A DNA stretch of 64,000 bases from Streptomyces sp. RerS4 (GCF_023515955.1 NZ_CP097322.1:2792001-2856000), one strand, 5' to 3'; positions 43,838 through 52,576 are shown, counted from the stretch's first letter. The notes: generated by a model from the sequence alone, not told the origin. A program made the numbers and translations.

Positions 43838-43860
43838 CATCTCGTCACTTTGACGAGATG
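43838..43860. promoter_or_regulatory. 23-bp perfect palindrome between clpS and pncB
   Basis: CATCTCGTCA-CTT-TGACGAGATG, ten-base arms with a 3-base spacer, ends 18 bases before the pncB ATG and 44 from the clpS start. A possible -10 box TAGCAT (43866-43871) follows, leaving an almost leaderless pncB message. It is likely the operator for an NAD-salvage regulator; no regulator gene is near. Confidence 0.7.
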
Positions 43861-43878
43861 TGCGCTAGCATCCGTGAC

Positions 43879-45207
43879 ATGAACCCTGCGGACCTGGGAC
43901 TGCCGGTGGACGTGCCGTCGACAGCGCTCTTCACGGACCATTACGAACTCACGATGCTGCAGGCCGCCCTGGCCAACGGCACCGCCGACCGCCGCTCCGT
44001 CTTCGAGGTCTTCACCCGGCGGCTGCCCGAGGGGCGGCGCTACGGCGTCGTGGCGGGCACCGGCCGCGTGCTGGACGCGGTCGAGAACTTCCGCTTCGAC
44101 GCCGCCGTACTGGAGTTCCTGCGGGAACGGGCCGTCGTCGACATGCGGACGCTGGACTGGCTGGCCTCGTACCGCTTCTCGGGTGACATCTGGGGCTACC
44201 CGGAGGGCGAGGTCTACTTCCCCGGCTCGCCGATCCTGCGCGTCGAGGGCAGCTTCGCGGAGTGCGTGCTGCTGGAGACCGTGATCCTGTCGATCCTCAA
44301 CCACGACAGCGCCATCGCGGCCGCCGCCTCCCGGATGGCCTCGGCGGCCGGCGAGCGGCCGCTGATCGAGATGGGCGCGCGACGCACGCACGAGCTGGCG
44401 GCGGTGGCCGCCTCGCGGGCGGCGTACGTGGGCGGCTTCACCTCCACCTCGGACCTGGCGGCGGGGTTCCGCTACGGGATCCCCACGGTCGGCACCAGCG
44501 CGCACGCCTTCACGCTCGTCCACGACAGCGAGCGCGACGCGTTCACGACGCAGGTCGCCTCGCTGGGCGGCGGGACGACGCTGCTGGTGGACACGTACGA
44601 CGTCGCCGAGGCGGTCCGCACGGCCGTGGAGGTCGCGGGGACGGGGCTGGGCGCGGTCCGCATCGACTCCGGGGACCTGCTGCTCGTCGCGCACCGGGTG
44701 CGCCAGCAGCTCGACGAGCTGGGGGCGACGGGGACGCGGATCGTGGTCACCTCCGACCTGGACGAGTACGCCATCGCCTCACTGGCCGCGGCGCCGGTGG
44801 ACGCGTACGGGGTGGGCACGCAGCTGGTGACCGGCAGCGGGCACCCGACGTGCTCGATGGTCTACAAGCTGGTCGCGCGGGCGACGTCGGGCGATCCGAA
44901 GGCGCCGCTGGTGCCGGTCGCGAAGAAGTCCACCGGGGGCAAGACGTCCATCGGCGGGCGCAAGTGGGCGGCGCGGCGGGTTGACGCGGAAGGGATCGCG
45001 GAGGCGGAGGTCGTGGGCACCGGGGCCGTTCCGGCGGCGCTGGCGGACGCGCAGCTGCTGACGCAGCTGGTGAAGGCGGGTGAGGTGGTGGCCCGCGAGC
45101 CCCTGGAGGCGGCCCGCGAGCGCCACCGCGAGGCCCGCGCCGGCCTCCCGCTCTCGGCGACGCAGCTCTCGCGCGGCGAACCGGTGATCCCGACGGAGTA
45201 CGCGTAG
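43879..45207 (+). CDS. pncB: Nicotinate phosphoribosyltransferase
   Basis: 442 residues from ATG 43879. ALFTDHYELTMLQAALANGT is the family start, FEVFTRRLPEGRRYGVVAG follows, and FPGSPILRVEGSFAECVLLE then ILNHDSAIAAAASRM line the active site. GARRTHELAAVAASRAAYVG carries the phosphorylatable His, and DSGDLLLVAHRVRQQLDELG with IVVTSDLDEY binds phosphoribosyl pyrophosphate. The enzyme makes nicotinate mononucleotide in NAD salvage. With pncA downstream, nicotinamide can be recycled through nicotinate. A strong hairpin separates the two genes. Confidence 0.95.
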   Translation: MNPADLGLPVDVPSTALFTDHYELTMLQAALANGTADRRSVFEVFTRRLPEGRRYGVVAGTGRVLDAVENFRFDAAVLEFLRERAVVDMRTLDWLASYRFSGDIWGYPEGEVYFPGSPILRVEGSFAECVLLETVILSILNHDSAIAAAASRMASAAGERPLIEMGARRTHELAAVAASRAAYVGGFTSTSDLAAGFRYGIPTVGTSAHAFTLVHDSERDAFTTQVASLGGGTTLLVDTYDVAEAVRTAVEVAGTGLGAVRIDSGDLLLVAHRVRQQLDELGATGTRIVVTSDLDEYAIASLAAAPVDAYGVGTQLVTGSGHPTCSMVYKLVARATSGDPKAPLVPVAKKSTGGKTSIGGRKWAARRVDAEGIAEAEVVGTGAVPAALADAQLLTQLVKAGEVVAREPLEAARERHREARAGLPLSATQLSRGEPVIPTEYA

Positions 45208-45210
45208 GCA

Positions 45211-45241
45211 GGGGGAGCGGGGGCCCTGCCCCCGCTCCCCC
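45211..45241 (+). terminator. Terminator or attenuator between pncB and pncA
   Basis: GGGGGAGCGGGGGC and its exact complement pair over 14 bases around loop CCT, three bases past the pncB stop. Confidence 0.8.
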
Positions 45242-45259
45242 GTCGCCCGCTTCCCCGCA

Positions 45260-45281
45260 CCTCAAACGCCGACGAGGCTGG
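45260..45281 (+). repeat. 22-bp dispersed repeat, copy 3
   Basis: CCTCAAACGCC then GACGAGGCTGG, one base different from the copy at 9344, some 36 kb away. It lies in the pncB-pncA gap. Confidence 0.6.
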
Positions 45282-45347
45282 ATTAGCGGGGCGGGGTGGG
45301 GGAAGAGCCCGCGCAGCGGGAAATACGACAACCTAAGGACACGCGAC

Positions 45348-45941
45348 ATGCACCGCGCACTGATCGTCGTCGACGTACAGAACGACTTCTGCGAAGGCGG
45401 CAGCCTCGCGGTCACCGGCGGGGCCGACGTCGCCGCCGCGATCACCGAGCTGATCGGCCAGGCCACCCCCGGGTACCGGCACGTCGTCGCGACCCGCGAC
45501 CACCACATCGACCCCGGTCCGCACTTCGCGCACCCCCCGGCCCGGCCGGACTACGAGACCTCCTGGCCGGTGCACTGCGTCGCCGGGACCGAGGGCGTCG
45601 GCTTCCACCCGAACTTCGCCCCCGCCGTGGCGTCGGGCGCCGTCGCCGCCGTCTTCGACAAGGGCGCGTACGAGGCGGCGTACAGCGGCTTCGAGGGCGT
45701 CGACGAGAACGGCACGGGACTCGCCGCCTGGCTGCGCGAGCGCCACGTCACCGAGGTCGACGTGGTCGGCATCGCCACCGACCACTGCGTCCGGGCCACC
45801 GCCCTCGACGCCGCCCGCGAGGGCTTCGCCACGCGCGTCCTGCTGGACCTGACGGCCGCCGTGGCCCCGCACACCGCCGCGAAGGCCCTGGAGGACCTCC
45901 GCACGGCGGGCGTGACCCTGACGGGCTCGCTGCGTCAGTAG
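45348..45941 (+). CDS. pncA: Nicotinamidase (isochorismatase-like)
   Basis: 197 residues from ATG 45348, with AAGGACACGCGAC upstream. The catalytic triad is visible: Asp9 in LIVVDVQNDFCEGG, the Lys in VFDKGAYEAAYSGFEG and Cys147 in VGIATDHCVRATALD. HHIDPGPHF carries the metal-binding Asp and His. It hydrolyses nicotinamide to nicotinate and ammonia, feeding pncB. The C-terminal codons and the following ~45 bases consist of a short GCGTCCGGTAG-type repeat. Confidence 0.95.
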   Translation: MHRALIVVDVQNDFCEGGSLAVTGGADVAAAITELIGQATPGYRHVVATRDHHIDPGPHFAHPPARPDYETSWPVHCVAGTEGVGFHPNFAPAVASGAVAAVFDKGAYEAAYSGFEGVDENGTGLAAWLRERHVTEVDVVGIATDHCVRATALDAAREGFATRVLLDLTAAVAPHTAAKALEDLRTAGVTLTGSLRQ

Positions 45942-45985
45942 CGCGTCCGGTGGTGCGTCCGGTAGCTGCGTCCAGTAGTGGCGTC

Positions 45986-46288
45986 CTACGTGCCCAGCAG
46001 GGCCCGGATCGGGTGCCAGAGTTCGCTCGTGCGGTCGGGGGCGCCGCGCCACAGGAGGCCGTCGGGGTGGTGGAGGACGGCGGTGACCTCGTCCGGGGTG
46101 GGCGGCTGGGCGTTGCCGCGCAGGTACACGGCCCGCATCCCGAGGTTCCGCAGCCTGGTCAGGGCGCGGGCCCGGTTCGCGGAGTGCACGAGGACGCGGA
46201 CGTTTCCGTCCTCGCCGGACGGCCTCGGCAGCGTCAGCGCGACCACCACGCTGCCGCCCGGCAGTCTGACGAAACCTCCACCTGGCAT
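45986..46288 (-). CDS. Conserved-type hypothetical protein
   Basis: 100 residues from ATG 46288 (GGGGGAG nine bases upstream); GTG/ATG codons up to 46330 are alternatives. GGGFVRLPGGSVVVALTLPR then RVLVHSANRARALTRLRNLG suggests a small alpha/beta fold, with PDEVTAVLHHPDGLLWR and a C-terminal ELWHPIRALLG. No signal peptide, membrane span or known catalytic motif is seen. It ends facing pncA, with a repeat region between, and follows a hairpin after the M6 protease gene. Confidence 0.6.
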   Translation of the reverse strand: MPGGGFVRLPGGSVVVALTLPRPSGEDGNVRVLVHSANRARALTRLRNLGMRAVYLRGNAQPPTPDEVTAVLHHPDGLLWRGAPDRTSELWHPIRALLGT

Positions 46289-46339
46289 GATCTTCAGCTC
46301 CCCCGTCAATAACAGAACTCGCCCCCGCATCTAAACGCG

Positions 46340-46375
46340 ATCGGCCGCCGCCCGCTAGAGGGCGACGGCCGATCA
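46340..46375 (-). terminator. Terminator hairpin after the M6 protease gene
   Basis: GATCGGCCGCCGCCC and GGGCGACGGCCGATC pair with one mismatch around a 6-base loop, 25 bases past the protease stop. Confidence 0.75.
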
Positions 46376-46399
46376 TGTTCTGACCTGCGGTGTTACGAA

Positions 46400-48808
46400 T
46401 TACTTGACGGAGGGGCCGACCTCGATCGTCATTTCGAGACCGTCGTAGGTCTCCTTCGCGATCTTGATCTTGGTGTTGGTGTCAGCGACCTTCACCGAAC
46501 CGGTCGGGTTCTCCTCGTACCAGTACCTGCCCTTGTGGTCGTCGAAGACCAGCTGCGCCGGCTTCGGCTTCAGGAAGAGCGACTCACCGTTCTTGTGCAG
46601 GGTGAAGGCGTCCGTCTTGTAGGCGCTGAAGGTGGCGTCGTACGGCTGGATCTTGTTGCGCAGCAGCGTGCCGTCCGACCACTTCATCGGCTTGGCGTTC
46701 GCGTCGATCGGCAGGATCAGACCCGAGCCGGGGTGCTGGCTCGTGTTGTTGTCCTTCTGCGACTTGTCCCACAGCCAGATCAGCAGGCCGTCCTGGTACG
46801 GGTAGTGCTCGACCCAGCCCGGCTTGGTGTTGGCGAAGCCGAAGTTGTACGGGCCCACCTTGAGGGTGGAGTCGTACGAGACGTAGCGGCGGTTCTCCGC
46901 GATGTAGTACTGCGGGTAGTCCTTGGTGAAGCCCGCGCCGATCCGGGAGAAGCCCTTGCCGGTCCAGCCGTTGTCGCCGTTCTCGGCGCCGTCGGCGAAG
47001 ACGGTGGCACCGTCCGCGGTGATCGAGACGGCGTCGGCGGTGAAGCCCTTGCCGCCCGCGCCGCCGTCCGTCTGGTAGCGGAAGCGCAGGTCGACCTTCT
47101 TGCCCGCGTAGGCGTCGAGCGGGAAGTTCAGCGCCTTCCAGGCCTCGGAGGCACCGGTCAGCGACGGGCTGCCGGAGGCGTCGGCCGGGATGGCCTGGCC
47201 GTCGGCGGTGCCGGCGAGCGCGGTCCAGGTGGCGCCGCCGTCCGTGGACACCTCGGTGTAGAGGTAGTCGTAGTCGGCCTCGATGTCCCACCAGCCCTTG
47301 AGGGACAGGGCGGCGGACGTCTTGCCGGTCAGGTCGACCGAGCGGGTCAGGGTGTTCTTGAGGTCGTCACCCATGTTGCTCCACCACTGCGAGGAGCCCT
47401 CGGCGGGAGCGACGATGTCGGTCTGGACCTTCTTGCTGGGCAGCTCGACGACCAGCGCCTGCTTGTCCTTGGTGTTGTACTCGGCGACGCCCAGCTTGTG
47501 GGTGGACTTCGTCGCGGCCTTGGCCGTGTCGTAGTTCAGCCAGCCCAGCTGGAGCTTGTCCCAGGCCGTCATGTCGCCCGGGAGGTCGCCTATGGAGTCC
47601 TTGCCCTCGCCGAGCCAGGAGCCCGCCGACATCAGGGACCAGAAGCCGACCGAGTTCTCGCCGCCACCGGAGGTGTCGTAGAGGTCCGGCAGACCGAGGT
47701 CGTGGCCGTACTCGTGCGCGAAGACGCCGAGGCCGCCGTTCTCCGGCTGCATCGTGTAGTCGCCGACCCAGATGCCGGTGTCGCCGATCTGGGTGCCGCC
47801 GGCCTTGTTGTGGGCCGGACCGGTCTTGCCCACGTCGGTGCCGTACGCGTACCAGCGGTGCGCCCACAGGGCCGTGGTGCCCTGCACGCCGCCGCCGGCC
47901 GACTCGTCCTCGCCCGCGTGGACGATCTGGAAGTGGTCGATGTAGCCGTCGGGCTCGTTGAAGTTGCCGTCGCCGTCGAAGTCGTTGCGGTCCCACTGGT
48001 CGTACTGCGCCAGCGTGGCCTTGATCTGCTCGTTGGTCTTGCCGGCCTTCTTCTGGGCCTGCGTCCACGCGGTGACGCCGTCGCGGACGGTGTCCCACAC
48101 GTTGGAGCAGTTGGTCTGGCCGCAGTAGTTCGAGCCGTAACGGGCCTCGTTGTACGGGACCTTGACCCAGTCGGCGACCTCGCCCTCGACCGAGTACCGG
48201 CCCGAGGAGGCCTTCTCGTAGTAGGTCTTCAGCGAGTGCCTGCCCTCGCCGGTGGCGAAGTACAGGTCCTGGAAGTACTGGCGGCTGAAGTCCTGGCGCC
48301 ACGCGGTGCTGTTGTTCGTCGCACGGTCGGGCTGCTTGATCTCGTTGTGCAGCGGACCGGGCGTGCCCCCGTACTTCGGGACCTCCGGCTTGGGGCCGGG
48401 GCCGTCCGGGTCGAACATGGTCGTGTTGTCGACCTGGTCGCCGAACTCGACGAGGATCGTGAAGATCTTGTCGGTCTTCTCGCGGCCCAGCTCGACGTAC
48501 TTGTTGTCGTCGAGCTTGACGACCTTCGAGGCACCCCGCTGCTCGACGTTCTTCTTGCCCGACAGCACCTGGTCAAGGGCGGCCTCGCGCTGCTGCGCGG
48601 CCTGCTTGCTGAACGGGGTTTCGAGGTCGTGCTTGACCTTCTCCTTCGAAGGAGCGGTCGGGTCCTGCCGGTCGACGGCGGGAGCGCCGCCCCAACTGGA
48701 GTCGGCCTGGGCCGTGGTGAAGAAAGCGCCCGAGACTGCCGTCGCGGCCATGGTCACACCGACGGCCGCCGTGCGCAGCGCGCGCTTCCTGGCGGAATTG
48801 CTGGTCAC
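46400..48808 (-). CDS. Secreted M6-family (immune inhibitor A) metalloprotease
   Basis: 802 residues. A twin-basic lead and signal peptide (MTSNSARKRALRTAAVGVTM, then cleavage near TTAQA) are followed by a propeptide. The peptidase domain has the zinc site FAHEYGHDLGLPDLYD, with WSLMSAGSWLG downstream as the Met-turn, plus calcium-type loops (NDFDGDGNFNEPDGYIDHFQ). After ~residue 480 come beta-sandwich domains (YDYLYTEVSTDGGATWTALA), then a C-terminal YWYEENPTGSVKV domain. It should degrade proteins outside the cell. Monocistronic; in S. coelicolor a similar gene lies in the same neighbourhood (memory). Confidence 0.93.
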   Translation of the reverse strand: MTSNSARKRALRTAAVGVTMAATAVSGAFFTTAQADSSWGGAPAVDRQDPTAPSKEKVKHDLETPFSKQAAQQREAALDQVLSGKKNVEQRGASKVVKLDDNKYVELGREKTDKIFTILVEFGDQVDNTTMFDPDGPGPKPEVPKYGGTPGPLHNEIKQPDRATNNSTAWRQDFSRQYFQDLYFATGEGRHSLKTYYEKASSGRYSVEGEVADWVKVPYNEARYGSNYCGQTNCSNVWDTVRDGVTAWTQAQKKAGKTNEQIKATLAQYDQWDRNDFDGDGNFNEPDGYIDHFQIVHAGEDESAGGGVQGTTALWAHRWYAYGTDVGKTGPAHNKAGGTQIGDTGIWVGDYTMQPENGGLGVFAHEYGHDLGLPDLYDTSGGGENSVGFWSLMSAGSWLGEGKDSIGDLPGDMTAWDKLQLGWLNYDTAKAATKSTHKLGVAEYNTKDKQALVVELPSKKVQTDIVAPAEGSSQWWSNMGDDLKNTLTRSVDLTGKTSAALSLKGWWDIEADYDYLYTEVSTDGGATWTALAGTADGQAIPADASGSPSLTGASEAWKALNFPLDAYAGKKVDLRFRYQTDGGAGGKGFTADAVSITADGATVFADGAENGDNGWTGKGFSRIGAGFTKDYPQYYIAENRRYVSYDSTLKVGPYNFGFANTKPGWVEHYPYQDGLLIWLWDKSQKDNNTSQHPGSGLILPIDANAKPMKWSDGTLLRNKIQPYDATFSAYKTDAFTLHKNGESLFLKPKPAQLVFDDHKGRYWYEENPTGSVKVADTNTKIKIAKETYDGLEMTIEVGPSVK

Positions 48809-49216
48809 TTGATGTCGTTCCCCTCCCGCGGCCGCAACCTAGGTCGGAACGTCTCCATAGGAGCGGGGGGTTCCGCGCGGCGCGCGTCTCAAGTGACGAC
48901 ATTTGACCGGAGAGTACAAAGAAAAGACAGACCTTGACTTCTTCCTTACAACTGCACTATGCGGTCAGCGAGTTCCGCTATTCGGACGTTCCCTCGTCTT
49001 ACGGTGCCATCCGGGGCGAACGGTCCACCCTTCGGGACGCCGACCGGCCCCGGCCCGGCGCGCGTGACCCCCGTGCGCCCCCCGTGCACCGGCACCGTGG
49101 GTGAGGTCACGCTTACCTCGGGTCCGCACCGGGCATCGCACTTGTAGGAGTCACTTGACGCGCGCCCTGTCGAGCCGGCTCCCCTCCCGCCTCCGAGGAC
49201 GGAAACGGAAAACGCC
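48809..49216. other. 408-bp gap without a supported gene
   Basis: It holds the M6 protease leader (reading left) and the upstream region of 49217. An AT-richer patch (48897-48960, GAGAGTACAAAGAAAAGACAG, TTGACTTCTTCCTTAC) is the likely promoter area. TTGACT (48934) with CACTAT (48955) is a possible plus-strand promoter. No hairpin or repeat was noted. Confidence 0.45.
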
Positions 49217-49843
49217 ATGCCGCGTCCGACTGCCGCACAGCTCGCCTACGGCTCCGCCACCGTCGTCGTGTCGACGATCGCCATGCTGCTGCTCTCGCGG
49301 ACGAGCACGGGGATCGGGGTCGCCGTCATCTCGGCCGCCGCCCTCGCCCTCGGCCTGCTGGTCGCCCTCACCGTGCCGCTGCCGCGCCGCGCGCGCGGCC
49401 GCCACGCCGCGGCGCGGCCCGGCCGGCCGCGCCCGCGACGGGGGCACAGGTGGGTACCCGCGTGCCCGGACCGCGTACGGCCGACGCCGAGCACCCCGTC
49501 CACCACTGACGGCGCGCGCGGGCGAAGAACACCCGGGGAACACGCAGGGAACACCGACGGGCGGCCACCCCCGAGGGGACGGCCGCCCGCGCGTGGACCC
49601 GTACGGGGGCGTCAGGTCACCCGCACCACCACGGTCTTGGCCACCTTGTCGTGCAGGCCCTGCCGGTACGGCTTGTCGACGAGCATCGACACGATCAGCG
49701 CGAGCGGCCACAGGCAGAAGCAGCACAGCAGCGTCGGGATCCACAGGACCGCGGCCCGACCCAGCGCCGGGCCGGAGGGGGGCACGCTGCCGTCGTTGAG
49801 CATCGCGACGCGCAGCGACAGGGCGCGCTTGCCGAGGGTCTGA
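49217..49843 (+). CDS. Small membrane protein with an uncertain C-terminus
   Basis: The first ~60 residues look real: MPRPTAAQLAYGSATVVVST then IAMLLLSRTSTGIGVAVISA and AALALGLLVALTVPLPRRAR, two membrane helices with a basic tail, behind GAGGACGG. After that the frame is low-complexity Arg/Pro and runs 230 bases into the convergent RDD gene, which is unlikely to be functional. Either the true end lies earlier in another frame (a one-base error or frameshift near 49400-49560) or the tail is unstructured. No family is assigned. Confidence 0.45.
   Translation: MPRPTAAQLAYGSATVVVSTIAMLLLSRTSTGIGVAVISAAALALGLLVALTVPLPRRARGRHAAARPGRPRPRRGHRWVPACPDRVRPTPSTPSTTDGARGRRTPGEHAGNTDGRPPPRGRPPARGPVRGRQVTRTTTVLATLSCRPCRYGLSTSIDTISASGHRQKQHSSVGIHRTAARPSAGPEGGTLPSLSIATRSDRARLPRV
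49559..49588 (-). terminator. Hairpin after the first RDD gene
   Basis: GGGCGGCC and GGCCGCCC enclose an inner CCCC-GAG-like-GGGG pairing, 24 bases past the RDD stop at 49612. Confidence 0.6.
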
Positions 49844-50319
49844 CCGTTCTTCTTGGTGAACCACCAGTCGTAGCCGACGTAGACGACGATCGAGATCAGC
49901 GTCCACAGCAGGCCCGTGCCGCCGTACGACTTGGTGATGACCTCCGTGACGTCCTCGCCCTGCTCGGTGTCGATGACGTACCGCCGTCTGTTGAACGGCA
50001 GTTGGATGAGCCACAGCGGGATGCCGACGATCAGCACGTCGAGGACGCGGGCCGCCAGCCGCCTGCCGAAGTCGGCGAGCGGCGGCATCCCGGCGAGCGG
50101 GTCCGGCATGCCACCGCCGGCGCCGCCGTACGGGGGCGGCGGCGGGGGGTAGCCACCGCCGCCACCGGGGGGCGGGGGCGGCGGGTACCCGCCTCCGCCG
50201 GGCGGCGGGGGCGGCGAGCCGTACGGCGAACCGCCCGACGGAGGCGTCGGTTCCTGGGGCTTCTTGAGGAACGGGTCGTCCTCGGGCGGCTGGCCCGGTG
50301 GCGGCTGGTCGGTGCTCAT
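49612..50319 (-). CDS. RDD-family membrane protein with Pro/Gly-rich N-terminus
   Basis: 235 residues from ATG 50319. The first ~75 residues are disordered (PPPPPGGGGYPPPPPPGGGG style). The RDD domain follows: FGRRLAARVLDVLIVGIPLW, two further helices (LLWTLISIVVYVGYDWWFTK and VLWIPTLLCCFCLWPLALIV) and GQTLGKRALSLRVAM. The function of the RDD family is unsettled; some members move ions. It lies 77 bases downstream of a second RDD gene on the same strand, so the pair probably arose by duplication and may be co-transcribed. Confidence 0.87.
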   Translation of the reverse strand: MSTDQPPPGQPPEDDPFLKKPQEPTPPSGGSPYGSPPPPPGGGGYPPPPPPGGGGGYPPPPPPYGGAGGGMPDPLAGMPPLADFGRRLAARVLDVLIVGIPLWLIQLPFNRRRYVIDTEQGEDVTEVITKSYGGTGLLWTLISIVVYVGYDWWFTKKNGQTLGKRALSLRVAMLNDGSVPPSGPALGRAAVLWIPTLLCCFCLWPLALIVSMLVDKPYRQGLHDKVAKTVVVRVT

Positions 50320-50396
50320 GGCCCGAGTCGAACCCGGGCCCACGCCCCGCGCAACGGGACGGAGTCCGTTCGGGGGAAGGGGGCTGCCCGGCCGGA

Positions 50397-51785
50397 TCAG
50401 CGGGACACGTAGGTGCCGGCCGCGCGGTCGTGCAGAGCCCGCCGGCGCGGCCGGTCCAGCAGGCAGGCGAGGCTGCCGGGCAGGCCCAGGAGGACGTACG
50501 TCGACCAGCGCAGCAGCGACCGGCCGAAGCCGGGCGGGCGCAGGGTGGTGGCGGACAGGACGCGGACGCCGAGCAGCTTCTTGCCCGGGGTCCGGCCCCA
50601 GCGGGCGGTGGGCAGCACCTCGTAGAACACCGCGAAGAGGAGGACCACGCCGAGGAGCAGGCCGAGGTACCCGGCGGTGGTGGCGTCGAGCAGCCACACG
50701 GTGGTGGTGCGCCCGCTCCCCCGGGCGGCGTCCACCTTGGCCTGGAGGTGGTCCGTCACCCGGGGTACGAGGGGCAGCGCGGCGGCGCCCGTCACCCCGG
50801 CCAGGACGACGGAGTCCAGGACGCGGGCGAGGAGGCGGCGGCCCAACCCGGCCGGGCGCACGGCCCGCTCCGCCATCCGCTCGAAGACGGCCCGCGCCCC
50901 CTCGGACCGGGCGGCGGGGGCGGGCGTGGCGGGGCGGGCTTGGCGGGGCGGGGCCGTGCGCTCCGGCGCGGGCTCCGGGGCCGGGGCGGGGCGGGCGCCG
51001 GAGCGGGGACGGGCGCCGGGCGGGGCGGCGGCCCGCCCCGGGGCCGGGGCGAGGACCGGGAGGAGGCCGGGGCGGGCGTCGGGGCCGGGGCCGGGGCCGG
51101 TACCGGGGCGGGCGTCGGCACCGGGGCCGGGGCGAGGGCGGCCGGCGGGGCCGAGGAGGGGTCGCCGTGGCGGCGGGGTCGCCTCCGGCCAGGCGGAGGT
51201 CAGGCCGGACCGGCTGCCCCCGCCCCCGGGAGCGTCGGGCCAGGCGGGCGAGCGGGCGGACAGGATGCCGATGCTCTCGGCCGGAGCCACGGCAGCGGGG
51301 ACGACCGAGACCGGAGCCACGGAAGCGGAGACCGGAGCCGCGGCAGGAGCCACCACCGCCGGAGCCACCACCGCCGGAGCCGGGACCCGTCCGGCCCCCG
51401 CGCCCGCGCCGGCCGGGCGGGCCAGTGAGATCCCGCCCGGCCGCGCCTCGGGCTCCGCCGGGCCGCCCCAGGACACGCGCGCGTCACGGGGCCCGCCGAA
51501 CCCCGCCTGCTGGGCCGGGTCCACCTGCCAGCGCCCCGGCTCCGGCTCCGGCTCCGACACCGGCACCGGCACCGGCACCGGCACCGCCGCCCGCTCCGGC
51601 AGCGACTCCGTCACGGAGGTCTGGTCCAGGAACACCGGCCCCGTCTCGTCCGCGGGCGCGGCGGGGCGGCTCGTACCCGGAACCCAGGCGCCGCCGTTCC
51701 AGTACCGGACGTACCCGGGGATGGACGGATCGGGGTAGTAGCCCTCGCGGGCCGCGTGCTCGCCGTCACCAGGGGAGGCCGTCAA
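50397..51785 (-). CDS. RDD-family membrane protein with DUF2510 head and long low-complexity linker
   Basis: 462 residues from TTG 51785 (GGAG eleven bases upstream). The N-terminus has a DUF2510 motif (EGYYPDPSIPGYVRYWNGGA then WVPG). About 230 residues of Pro/Ala/Gly/Val linker follow, including PVPVPVPV, GPGPGPD and AVVAPAVVAPAAAPV. The RDD domain (GLGRRLLARVLDSVVLAGVT, RWGRTPGKKLLGVRVL) ends the protein. DUF2510 often precedes membrane domains in actinobacteria. The linker is encoded by strongly biased short repeats (50980-51620), prone to length change. Function unknown. Confidence 0.85.
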   Translation of the reverse strand: MTASPGDGEHAAREGYYPDPSIPGYVRYWNGGAWVPGTSRPAAPADETGPVFLDQTSVTESLPERAAVPVPVPVPVSEPEPEPGRWQVDPAQQAGFGGPRDARVSWGGPAEPEARPGGISLARPAGAGAGAGRVPAPAVVAPAVVAPAAAPVSASVAPVSVVPAAVAPAESIGILSARSPAWPDAPGGGGSRSGLTSAWPEATPPPRRPLLGPAGRPRPGPGADARPGTGPGPGPDARPGLLPVLAPAPGRAAAPPGARPRSGARPAPAPEPAPERTAPPRQARPATPAPAARSEGARAVFERMAERAVRPAGLGRRLLARVLDSVVLAGVTGAAALPLVPRVTDHLQAKVDAARGSGRTTTVWLLDATTAGYLGLLLGVVLLFAVFYEVLPTARWGRTPGKKLLGVRVLSATTLRPPGFGRSLLRWSTYVLLGLPGSLACLLDRPRRRALHDRAAGTYVSR

Positions 51786-52082
51786 TGTCCCCAACTCCGA
51801 TCGTGGCTTGAGGCTTGTGCAGGGAGGACCCAAGGGGAGGACCATAGCCAAGAACCCCCTGTCGACAGGTCCGGTAACGGGAGATTCCAAGCCTTCGGGC
51901 GAACCTCACCCGCCGCGGTCACCTTCCGACCCTTCCATCGGGTTTCGGTCAACCGAAAGCATTCAGCCAACTTCGATCCGTCGCCCGAAGTCGCGTCATA
52001 CCCGGGCAAGGCGGCGCTCTCTTCCGGTGCGGGGCACGTTCCGGCCCCGCGCCCGGAAGCGAAGTACCGAAGTGAGGCCGTC
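51786..52082. other. Divergent upstream region of the RDD and SsgA-like genes
   Basis: About 300 bases with no supported gene. A lower-GC stretch at 51845-51970 (AGCCAAGAACCC, GGTCAACCGAAAGCATTCAG) probably carries promoters for both directions. No clear inverted repeat was found. Confidence 0.4.
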
Positions 52083-52562
52083 ATGCACCGCCCCGTCATC
52101 GAGCGCGAGCTGGAACTGAGGCTGGTCCTGTCCCCCGAGCGGAGCGTCCCCGTGCCCGCCAAGCTCCTCTACCTGACCGACGACCCGTACGCCGTCCACG
52201 TCACCTTTCACACCGGCTCCTGCGCGCCGGTGAACTGGACCTTCGCCCGCGAGCTGCTCGTCGAGGGGGTGTTCCGGCCCTGCGGGCACGGCGACGTCCG
52301 GATCTGGCCGACGAAGATCGACGGCCAGACGGTGCTGTGCATGGCCCTCAGTTCACCCGACGGGGACGCGCTGCTGGAGGCCCCGGCCGGCGTGGTGTCG
52401 GCCTGGCTGGAGCGCACCCTGCGCGTGGTCCCGCCCGGCACGGAGGCCGAGCGGCTGGGCCTGGACGAGGCGCTGGCCGAGCTGCTGGCCCCGACGCCGG
52501 CGGACGAACTGTGGCTGCGCGACCCGTGGCCCTCGGACGAGTCCGCGGAGGGTGACCTCTGA
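52083..52562 (+). CDS. ssgG: SsgA-like sporulation/cell-division protein (SALP), probably SsgG
   Basis: 159 residues from ATG 52083. IERELELRLVLSPERSVPVP, DPYAVHVTFHTGSCAPVNWT then FARELLVEGVFRPCGHGDVR and CMALSSPDGDALLEAPAGVV are the hallmark SALP segments. SALPs steer septum placement and spore-wall synthesis in sporulating actinomycetes. The symbol is given by position: ssgG of S. coelicolor lies in the same neighbourhood between the M6 protease and hppD (memory). Its tail (TPADELWLRDPWPSDESAEG) is longer than in SsgB. A different SALP cannot be ruled out without alignment. Confidence 0.85.
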   Translation: MHRPVIERELELRLVLSPERSVPVPAKLLYLTDDPYAVHVTFHTGSCAPVNWTFARELLVEGVFRPCGHGDVRIWPTKIDGQTVLCMALSSPDGDALLEAPAGVVSAWLERTLRVVPPGTEAERLGLDEALAELLAPTPADELWLRDPWPSDESAEGDL

Positions 52563-52576
52563 TGCGCGAGACGGAC

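Noticed and set aside
46535..48937. 800-codon plus-strand frame
   Set aside because: Exactly opposite the M6 protease, whose zinc motif and domain order are clear; the shadow is Val/Leu/Arg low complexity.
50324..50345. T-arm-like sequence (GGTTCGACT flanked by GGCCCG/CGGGCC) before the first RDD gene
   Set aside because: No acceptor, D or anticodon stems can be drawn around it.
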